DNA from: Pyrodictiaceae archaeon
GTDB taxonomy: Archaea; Thermoproteota; Thermoprotei_A; Sulfolobales; Pyrodictiaceae
Assembly (NCBI GenBank): GCA_027043685.1
Contig: JALUFI010000063.1
Location: 1-5,597, forward strand
Reading direction: 5' to 3'
DNA: 5,597 bases
This document shows positions 1 through 4,472 of the stretch, piece by piece. The first letter of the stretch is position 1. Each line of letters starts with the position of its first letter. The position numbers and the translations under genes were made by a program. The notes beneath the pieces are model-generated. The model saw only the letters and a program-made list of their open reading frames with translations, did not search any database and was not told where the DNA came from.

Positions 1-488
1 ATGAACCGGAGCTCCCTGCCCACAGCCTCCCAGAACAGCTCCTCAACCCTACCAGGCTCCAGGGCTAGAAGCTCCTCCTCCACAACCCTGCCAAGGTCCA
101 CGCGCCCAACAAGCTCAGACACAACCCGGCCCACAGCCCCAGAGACAGCGTCAACAACCGGGCCAAGGAGAGGCACGAGGCCACGAAGCACCGAGCCACG
201 CCGCAGAGCCCCCTCAATCTCCTCCCGGACAAGCCCAGCAGCCTCAACCCCAAGCCTCTCCACGACCCCGCTACCCCGGACATACTCGTCGACCAGCGCG
301 GCAAACCTCCTAGCAAGCTCCCGGCGCCGAGCAGCAACCAGGCCCTGCACACACAGCCTCCCACCAGGCAGCAAGCAGCGTCGACGAACAGGGTGGAAGA
401 GCAGCCACACGGCAACCACGTTAGTCAAGTAGCCAATAACCCCGCCCACAACAGCGCCAATAGCCACCGTGGATAGACAGCCGGCCAA
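1..488 (-). CDS. DUF445-family membrane protein, C-terminus cut off by window edge
   Basis: Translating the minus strand from a TTG at 488-486 gives 162 codons open to the window edge. The N-terminus holds a short hydrophobic segment (residues about 8-31) with GVIGYLTNVVAVWLLFHP, the G-[WY]-x-T-N-x-x-A-x-x-x-L-F signature of DUF445 (YheB-like) proteins. It is followed by a loop and an RRRELARRFAALV stretch (about 54-66), which matches the family's 'P-R-R-x-E-L-A' region, then long amphipathic helices. The visible end, EELFWEAVGRELRF (149-162), is the segment that in this family precedes a final membrane helix, so probably only some 20-30 residues are missing and this is a short-form member. 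GGTGA at 493-497 lies four bases before the TTG; GTG at 467 is the alternative start. Upstream in frame there is a stop at 524-522. Family members are membrane-anchored proteins of unknown biochemical role. The gene is divergent from its neighbour and has no evident link to the pilus genes. Confidence 0.8.
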   Translation of the reverse strand, partial: MAGCLSTVAIGAVVGGVIGYLTNVVAVWLLFHPVRRRCLLPGGRLCVQGLVAARRRELARRFAALVDEYVRGSGVVERLGVEAAGLVREEIEGALRRGSVLRGLVPLLGPVVDAVSGAVGRVVSELVGRVDLGRVVEEELLALEPGRVEELFWEAVGRELRF

Positions 489-562
489 CCCGTCACCAGC
501 CCCGAAGCACAGCCAAAGCCCTCATGACGCGGCGAGGGACGAGGCAGCCCCCTTAACCCACA

Positions 563-591
563 CCCCCGGGCGGAGGCCCCACGCCCGGGGG
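563..591. repeat. Perfect GC-only inverted repeat between divergent genes
   Basis: CCCCCGGGCG (563-572) and CGCCCGGGGG (582-591) are exact reverse complements separated by a 9-base loop, giving a very stable 10-bp hairpin. It lies in the 114-base divergent gap and ends 11 bases before the ATG at 603. The loop begins after a GGAGG (572-576), and the right arm carries the G-run that is the only purine-rich tract near that ATG. It could be an operator shared by the two divergent genes or an RNA hairpin affecting translation of the 603 gene. No T-tract follows, so it is unlikely to be a terminator. A short TTAA (552-557 area) is the only AT-rich spot in the gap, and no convincing TATA box is seen for either gene. 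Confidence 0.75.
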
Positions 592-602
592 GCCGGGGCG
601 CC

Positions 603-875
603 ATGGTCAGCAGGGCGGTCGAGAGGGCAGCGGCTATACAGAGGATACTCCAGGAGGCGGGCTACGAGGTCTCACGCCACGCCTCAAGCATGATAATCCT
701 GGCCCGGGGCAAGCTGGCCGCAACCCTCCACGTGTACCCGGACGTGTGCCGCCTCAACACCTACCGGCCATGGGCCGGGCTGCTCCGCGAGGAGCAGGAG
801 GAGATAGCGCGGCTAGTGAGGAAGCACTGCGCCAGGCTGGAGGAGAGCGAGGCACCCCACACACCGCCCACGTAG
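603..875 (+). CDS. Small uncharacterised alpha/beta protein (90 aa)
   Basis: I do not recognise this protein. The start is ATG at 603 and the stop is TAG at 873-875. Predicted by eye, an amphipathic helix (residues about 4-19, AVERAAAIQRILQEAGYEV) leads into two beta strands (about 29-35 and 38-45, SMIILARGKLAATLHVYP), then a loop with W57 and a charged helix (about 60-81, LLREEQEEIARLVRKHCARL). This helix-strand-strand-helix layout, the alternating hydrophobic pattern and the AGG/ATA codon use argue for a real gene rather than a chance reading frame. There are no membrane segments, no signal peptide and no zinc-binding cysteine pairs (only C49 and C76). The nearest purine tract is the G-run at 587-592 inside the upstream hairpin. 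It precedes the pilin gene by 129 bases but a promoter and hairpin lie between them, so shared function is not implied. Confidence 0.65.
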   Translation: MVSRAVERAAAIQRILQEAGYEVSRHASSMIILARGKLAATLHVYPDVCRLNTYRPWAGLLREEQEEIARLVRKHCARLEESEAPHTPPT

Positions 876-904
876 ACCCCCGCGGTAATAGCGCCTCCCC
901 GGGA

Positions 905-924
905 CTAGGCATCGTCCAGCCTAG
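905..924. repeat. CTAGGC/GCCTAG inverted repeat upstream of pilin promoter
   Basis: CTAGGC (905-910) and GCCTAG (919-924) form a perfect 6-bp inverted repeat with an 8-base spacer. It lies directly upstream of the TATA-like element of the pilin gene and about 30 bases after the small gene's stop. No T-run follows, so an operator or activator site is as likely as a weak terminator. A third CTAGG is at 938-942. Confidence 0.4.
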
Positions 925-927
925 GGT

Positions 928-937
928 AAACCTATAA
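928..937 (+). promoter_or_regulatory. Candidate BRE/TATA element for the pilin gene
   Basis: AAACCTATAA fits the archaeal pattern of a purine/A-rich BRE next to a TATA box. A start of transcription about 25 bases downstream (around 960) would leave a leader of roughly 45 bases containing the strong Shine-Dalgarno at 991-998. Two other TATA-like stretches, TTATAC (954-959) and CTATAC (963-968), are possible but would place the transcript start very near or within the ribosome-binding site. Confidence 0.45.
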
Positions 938-990
938 CTAGGTCCAGCGCAATGTTATACGACTATACAACGGAGAAACAGGAGGAGAAG

Positions 991-998
991 GGAGGGAG
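991..998 (+). promoter_or_regulatory. Strong Shine-Dalgarno of the pilin gene
   Basis: GGAGGGAG lies six bases before the ATG at 1005, inside a longer purine tract (978-1002). It fixes the start codon and suggests high translation, as expected for a filament subunit. Confidence 0.75.
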
Positions 999-1004
999 AA
1001 GGCC

Positions 1005-1472
1005 ATGAGGACCCTGCGCGCAGTATCCCCGGTCGTGGCGACCGCCCTGCTAGTACTCATAGCGGTGGCCACCGCGGTCATACTCTACCTATGGGTAAGC
1101 GGCACTGTAGCGAACCAGCCTACCCAGCAGCAGGTGCTACGCGAAGAGCTAAAGATCGACACGGCAAGCGTGTACTACAACACAAGCGACGGCAACTACT
1201 ACTTTGACATCTACGTACGCAACGTCGGCAGCGCCACGGCAAACATAACCAACATCTACATACTTGACGCCAACAACGGCCTAGTCATCTACCAGAACAC
1301 CACCCAGAAGCTCTTCGGCAAGTGGATAATACTGGCGCCCGGCAACTACACCGAGCTCAAGAGCACCTTCACCCCCAAGATAACAGTGCCACTGGGCACC
1401 CCGGTCATAGTCAAGCTAGTAACCAAGAGCGGTGTTGAGGTACAGTACGTGACCACCCTGGTAAAGAAGTAG
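1005..1472 (+). CDS. Archaeal type IV pilin-like filament subunit
   Basis: This 155-residue protein has the hallmark of a class III signal peptide. MRTLRA is a short basic leader, and the following hydrophobic helix VSPVVATALLVLIAVATAVILYLWVSG begins right after the likely prepilin peptidase (PibD/EppA-type) cleavage between A6 and V7. The 'RAVSPVVAT' start is typical of the archaeal pilin/archaellin N-terminal domain family (Pilin_N/DUF1628-like). In a filament the helix (about 7-33) packs into the core. The rest (about 45-155) is strand-rich and should form the surface beta domain, with Thr/Asn/Tyr-rich strands such as NYYFDIYVRNVGSATANIT. Four N-x-S/T sequons (N59, N80, N98, N114) could be glycosylated, as is common for archaeal pilins. 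There are no cysteines. It has its own promoter-like element, a strong ribosome-binding site and a terminator-like hairpin, so it is probably expressed separately from, and above, the assembly genes downstream. An archaellin or minor pilin is possible, but no archaellum genes are nearby. Confidence 0.88.
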   Translation: MRTLRAVSPVVATALLVLIAVATAVILYLWVSGTVANQPTQQQVLREELKIDTASVYYNTSDGNYYFDIYVRNVGSATANITNIYILDANNGLVIYQNTTQKLFGKWIILAPGNYTELKSTFTPKITVPLGTPVIVKLVTKSGVEVQYVTTLVKK

Positions 1473-1481
1473 CCGCCCTGG

Positions 1482-1517
1482 CGCCTAGCACCGGGTGACT
1501 AACCCTTAGGCGTTTTT
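1482..1517 (+). terminator. Hairpin plus T-run after the pilin gene
   Basis: CGCCTA (1482-1487) pairs with TAGGCG (1507-1512), with a possible extra G-T pair inside, and is followed directly by TTTTT (1513-1517). It starts nine bases after the pilin stop codon. A T-run is the main archaeal termination signal. Further pyrimidine-rich stretches (1541-1557, 1571-1587) could act as back-up sites. Confidence 0.6.
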
Positions 1518-1595
1518 GCTCCTTGGCCCCGCTCCCGGAGACCTCTTAATCTTTATTGCCGGCTGCTACATTATCTCCTTCCTTCCACGTAGGGG

Positions 1596-1646
1596 CTCCT
1601 CCCTAACCCTGCCCTGAGCGGCAGCGTAACTGTCAACGGGGAGGAG
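1596..1646 (+). repeat. Nested stem-loop in the pilin-ATPase gap
   Basis: CTCCTCCC (1596-1603) is the exact complement of GGGAGGAG (1639-1646), with G-T pairs possible at both ends. Enclosed within it, CTGCC (1609-1613) pairs with GGCAG (1620-1624) around a 6-base loop. An outer and an inner perfect stem in the same element suggest a folded RNA, though pairing by chance cannot be excluded in GC-rich DNA. Confidence 0.4.
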
Positions 1647-1660
1647 TAGCGGGGGACGCA

Positions 1661-1690
1661 AGCTTAAAGCCTAGCTGATTGGCCTAAGCT
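1661..1690 (+). repeat. Imperfect hairpin upstream of the ATPase gene
   Basis: AGCTTA (1661-1666) pairs with TAAGCT (1685-1690), and GCC (1669-1671) pairs with GGC (1681-1683), separated by a small internal loop. The left arm overlaps the weak TATA-like CTTAAAG, so this may instead be a protein-binding palindrome at a promoter. Confidence 0.35.
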
Positions 1691-1701
1691 AAGTCTCAGG
1701 G

Positions 1702-1744
1702 ACGGGTGCAAGAGCAAATACAACCTAGGTGTCACCCGTATTTG
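1702..1744 (+). other. Overlapping inverted repeats with pseudoknot topology
   Basis: ACGGGTG (1702-1708) is complementary to CACCCGT (1733-1739), and CAAATAC (1715-1721) is complementary to GTATTTG (1738-1744). Both matches are perfect over 7 bases. The arms alternate in the order stem A, stem B, stem A', stem B', so in RNA they can form either two mutually exclusive hairpins or, with A shortened to GGGTG/CACCC, an H-type pseudoknot. A CCTAGG palindrome (1724-1729) lies in the connecting loop. The element is about 105 bases upstream of the ATPase start. Confidence 0.4.
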
Positions 1745-1848
1745 AGTAGTCGTTAATCGTGTAGTGTGCAGGCTCAGGGGAGAGATGCCCTACCGGTTGC
1801 TTCCGGGATGCCGGTTACGAGCACATAGACTCAGCAAGGCGATGCGTT

Positions 1849-3498
1849 ATGGATAGCGAGAGGCCCGTTAATGTCGCCGCGGTCCCCAAGGCGGTGGAGG
1901 CGGGCAGAGGCGGGGGTGGGGGCGCGGCCGCAGCTGAGGCTGCCAACGCTGCCACGGCTTCGGAGTCCAGGTTCACTGTTCTAGAGGAGTATGACCTGCT
2001 AACTGAGCCCCGTGTCTATGTCCGTATCCTTGAGGACGAGTTTGGGCGCCGCTTCTACCACGTGGTGGAGCCGCGGCTCGGCGAGACGGGTGAGAAGGCT
2101 AGGCGCCTGGTTATGGCCCGTGTTCTCCGCGACCTTGACCTCCTACGCGAGTTCTCGGAGATCGATGAGCTCGCGGTTGGTATTCATAAGGCGCTTGAAC
2201 TGGTAAAGCCTGTTATGAAGGGCCTCGCCAGGGAGGCTAGGAGGGAGGGCCTGGAGCCCGAGGCCGTGTCGCTGGCCGTGGCCTACTACATCGCGAGGGA
2301 CATCGTGGGCTATGGCCGCCTCGACCCCTTGATAAGGGACCCGCATATCGAGGATATTAGCTGCAACGGCCTCTACACCCCTGTCTTCGTGTACCATAAT
2401 ACCTATGAGTGGCTGACGAGTGGCCTCGTGTTCGATGACCCGAGGGAGCTTGAGCAGGTTGTGATGAAGCTCGCCCTCCGGGCGGGCGTGGAGCCTAGCC
2501 TCGCCAGGCCCGTGGTTGAGGGGGTGCTGCGGCCGGAGGGGTATCGTGTCCATATTATCCTTGACGTGGTGTCGCGCCGTGGCCACAACTTCACGATAAG
2601 GAAGTTCCGCTCCGAGCCCTTCACAATCGTGGAGCTGCTTCAGAGGAAGACGCTTGAGCCGGGCATAGCCGCGATGCTGTGGGCCGCGATACAGTACAAG
2701 CAGGCCGTGGTCATCTACGGGCCCACGGGCAGCGGTAAGACCACGCTTCTGAACGCGCTGGCTATGCTGCTGCCCCCGGAGTACAAGATAGTGACGGTGG
2801 AGGATACGCCGGAGATCTACCTCCCGTTCCACGATAACTGGGCGGCGCTCCACACCAGGCTCAGCGACATGCCTGGCGTGCAGAACGTCACTCTCCAGGC
2901 GCAGGTGGAGAGCGCTCTCCGTATGAGGCCCGACGTGATAATCGTTGGCGAGATTCGTAGCAGGGAGGCCTTCGCCTTCTTCCAGGCGATAGCGACGGGC
3001 CACGGCGGGCTCACGACGGTTCACGCGGAGAGCGCGGACGTGCTTATCCGGAGGCTCGCCTCGCCCCCAATGAACGTGCCTAAGAGCCTGATGGCTGCCG
3101 CGAAGCTCTACGTGAACATACTCCGCATCGAGAGGGGCGGCGAGGTGTTGAGGAGGGTGACCCGCGTCGACGAGACTGCGGGCTACGACCCGGAGCGGGA
3201 CGAGATAACGCTGCGCCGTGTCTTCCAGTGGAGCAGGGAGACGGATGAGTGGAGCTACACCGGCGGCCCCAGCCCCGCTTTCGTCAAGTCGCTGGCTGAG
3301 CTGCTCGCCGTGTCGCCGGAGACCGTGTGGCGCGACCTAGAGATGAGGGCGACGGTGCTCCGCTGGGCAGCTGAGAAGAACATGGACATGATAGAGCTGC
3401 ATGAGACTGTGAGGAAGTATATGAGGGACCCTGAGAAGGTGTACCGGGAGGCCCTCGCCGAGGGCGTGGAGCCCTACCGCTTCCCCCGCGGCGGGTGA
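1849..3498 (+). CDS. Type IV pilus assembly ATPase (GspE/TadA/VirB11 superfamily)
   Basis: This 549-residue protein should be the cytoplasmic hexameric motor that powers pilin polymerisation at the membrane. All core motifs are present: Walker A GPTGSGKTT (291-299, K297), the Asp box VTVEDTPEI (315-323, E318), Walker B DVIIVGE (362-368, E368) and the His box GHGGLTTVHAE (384-394). Ahead of these lies the N-terminal domain typical of archaeal secretion ATPases, with YGRLDPLIRDPHIEDISCNG (155-174) and the ARPVVEG/FTIRKF strands. The first ~40 residues are a Gly/Ala-rich, probably disordered linker (GGGGG at 21-25). The length suits archaeal PilB/ArlI/TadA-like proteins. ATG at 1849 is the first possible start: the frame is open upstream to a stop at 1762-1764 but contains no ATG, GTG or TTG. 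The ribosome-binding site is weak (AAGGCGATG, 1836-1844). The two following genes encode its membrane partners. No two-cysteine-pair zinc motif is seen. Absence of other archaellum genes favours a pilus over an archaellum motor. Confidence 0.93.
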   Translation: MDSERPVNVAAVPKAVEAGRGGGGGAAAAEAANAATASESRFTVLEEYDLLTEPRVYVRILEDEFGRRFYHVVEPRLGETGEKARRLVMARVLRDLDLLREFSEIDELAVGIHKALELVKPVMKGLAREARREGLEPEAVSLAVAYYIARDIVGYGRLDPLIRDPHIEDISCNGLYTPVFVYHNTYEWLTSGLVFDDPRELEQVVMKLALRAGVEPSLARPVVEGVLRPEGYRVHIILDVVSRRGHNFTIRKFRSEPFTIVELLQRKTLEPGIAAMLWAAIQYKQAVVIYGPTGSGKTTLLNALAMLLPPEYKIVTVEDTPEIYLPFHDNWAALHTRLSDMPGVQNVTLQAQVESALRMRPDVIIVGEIRSREAFAFFQAIATGHGGLTTVHAESADVLIRRLASPPMNVPKSLMAAAKLYVNILRIERGGEVLRRVTRVDETAGYDPERDEITLRRVFQWSRETDEWSYTGGPSPAFVKSLAELLAVSPETVWRDLEMRATVLRWAAEKNMDMIELHETVRKYMRDPEKVYREALAEGVEPYRFPRGG

Positions 3499-3500
3499 GG
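3494..3500 (+). promoter_or_regulatory. Ribosome-binding site fixing a TTG start
   Basis: GGTGAGG overlaps the ATPase stop codon (TGA 3496-3498) and lies seven bases before TTG at 3508. It supports that non-ATG start and indicates coupled translation of the two genes. Confidence 0.65.
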
Positions 3501-3507
3501 AGACGCG

Positions 3508-4458
3508 TTGCCCGCGGTGAGGCTCAGGCTGCCGGGGCGCAGGGGTGGGGGCGCTGACAGGGCCGCCGGCGGCCTCGGCGGCTGGGGGCCGCCTGCCGCC
3601 TGGCTCCGCCTCACGGAGTGGTTCATGCGTGTCCTCGTCTCCCTCAACCAGGATATTGAGCGCCAGGTGCTGGGCTCCGGGGTCTCGAGGAGCCTCTACC
3701 GGTACGCCTCCCGCAGCCTCCTCGCGCTCACCCTCACCGCGGGGCTCGTGGGCACCCTGGCCTCTCTCTTCGCTGCCCTGGTGCTCCACATGCCCTGGGC
3801 CGCGGCAGTGGTGGCGGGGGTCCTCGCCTCGGTCTCTGCGTCCGCTGCGGTGCTCGCCGCACTGATAACCCTGCCCCGCCTCGCCTACAGCAGCCGCGGC
3901 GCCCGCCTCGAGCCCCTCTTCCCCCTCATAGCCTCGGCGCTCGTGACCAGGCTCCTCGCCGGCATAAACCTCTCAAACGCGGTCCTCGAGGTCGCTGAGG
4001 AGGAGGCGGGGGAGCTCAGGGAGTTCCGGGTAGAGCTGGAGTACCTCTCCTCCCTGCTCCGGGCAGGGGTCGCCCCGGAGAGGGCGTTCGAGGAGGCCGC
4101 GAGGATAACGCCCAGCACCAGCCTCCGCAGCCTCTTCTCCGCCCTAGCCACGGCGGCCAAGACCGGGGCCGGGATAGAGGAGATAGTCGACACGGTGCTC
4201 CGCGAGTACCTCTTCAACGTGGAGACCGAGATAGACCGGGTCTCCTCGAGCCTAGGCGCCTACATGGAGCTATTCGTCGCCGCCAGCGTCATGCTGCCGA
4301 TAGCGGTGGGCGTTGTGGGCCTCCTCCTCGTCTTCAGCCCGATACCCGGCCTCAGCTTCAACACCCTGCTCTTCGTAACCACGTTCATACTAGTCCCCAT
4401 GACCGCCGCCGGCATAATGGTGCTGAGCGACATGGCTGTCTCGCGTATACGGCTCTAG
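3508..4458 (+). CDS. TadB/TadC-like pilus platform membrane protein (T2SSF family), first copy
   Basis: This 316-residue inner-membrane protein is probably one half of the platform on which the ATPase acts. The layout is a Gly/Arg-rich N-terminal segment (about 9-31), a helical cytoplasmic part, two membrane helices (about 71-93 and 98-122), a helical T2SSF cytoplasmic domain (about 134-250, with a second helical pair around LEYLSSLLRAGVAPERAFEEA, of which LLRAGVAPERAFEEA is the typical 'G-x-x-x-x-x-A-x-x-x' turn), then two more membrane helices (about 252-276 and 284-306). ArlJ/UpsF/PilC-type archaeal platforms normally carry two such domains in one chain of about 450-560 residues, while Tad systems split them into TadB and TadC, as here. 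The start is TTG at 3508, nine bases after the ATPase stop, with a good Shine-Dalgarno; GTG at 3517 is the alternative. The codon choice is C-ending, unlike the T/G-ending ATPase gene. Confidence 0.85.
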   Translation: MPAVRLRLPGRRGGGADRAAGGLGGWGPPAAWLRLTEWFMRVLVSLNQDIERQVLGSGVSRSLYRYASRSLLALTLTAGLVGTLASLFAALVLHMPWAAAVVAGVLASVSASAAVLAALITLPRLAYSSRGARLEPLFPLIASALVTRLLAGINLSNAVLEVAEEEAGELREFRVELEYLSSLLRAGVAPERAFEEAARITPSTSLRSLFSALATAAKTGAGIEEIVDTVLREYLFNVETEIDRVSSSLGAYMELFVAASVMLPIAVGVVGLLLVFSPIPGLSFNTLLFVTTFILVPMTAAGIMVLSDMAVSRIRL

Positions 4459-4462
4459 CCCA

Positions 4463-4469
4463 GGGGGAG
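4463..4469 (+). promoter_or_regulatory. Ribosome-binding site of the second platform gene
   Basis: GGGGGAG lies three bases before GTG at 4473. A second purine run, GGAGGGG (4475-4481), lies nine bases before the in-frame GTG at 4491, so the true start is uncertain between the two, a difference of six residues. Confidence 0.45.
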
Positions 4470-4472
4470 TAG

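Larger units (their letters stand above)
1473..1848 (+). other. 376-base gene-free region with several inverted repeats
   Basis: No convincing coding sequence is seen on either strand. The region holds, in order: the pilin terminator-like hairpin; an AT- and pyrimidine-rich stretch (1541-1587); a nested stem (1596-1646); an imperfect hairpin (1661-1690); an overlapping pair of inverted repeats able to form a pseudoknot (1702-1744); and a segment with GATGCC/CCGGTT repeats (1784-1816). CTTAAAG (1663-1669) is a weak TATA candidate for the ATPase gene and would give a leader of about 155 bases that includes the pseudoknot candidate. No tRNA or C/D box pattern was found. It is either a long regulatory leader of the ATPase operon, a small RNA gene, or both. 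Confidence 0.5.

Noticed and set aside
65..415. Minus-strand open frame rich in Leu/Gly/Cys
   Set aside because: It is out of frame with the DUF445 gene on the same strand and is a shadow of it.
1..432. Plus-strand open frame of 143 codons starting with ATG
   Set aside because: The product is Ser/Arg/Pro/Thr-rich low complexity with no domain pattern, while the opposite strand in another frame gives a clear DUF445 signature.
469..937. Two further short plus-strand frames (469-693 and 746-937)
   Set aside because: They overlap the 603-875 gene in other frames and encode Arg/Pro/Gly-rich low-complexity sequence.
1750..1848. tRNA or C/D box small RNA in the intergenic region
   Set aside because: No T-loop GGTTCGA-like sequence, no cloverleaf arms, and no paired RTGATGA and CTGA boxes could be found.
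2143..3024. Minus-strand open frame of 293 codons
   Set aside because: It lies antisense to the conserved ATPase core; the product is His/Arg/Leu-rich without recognisable motifs. Long antisense frames are common in GC-rich genes.
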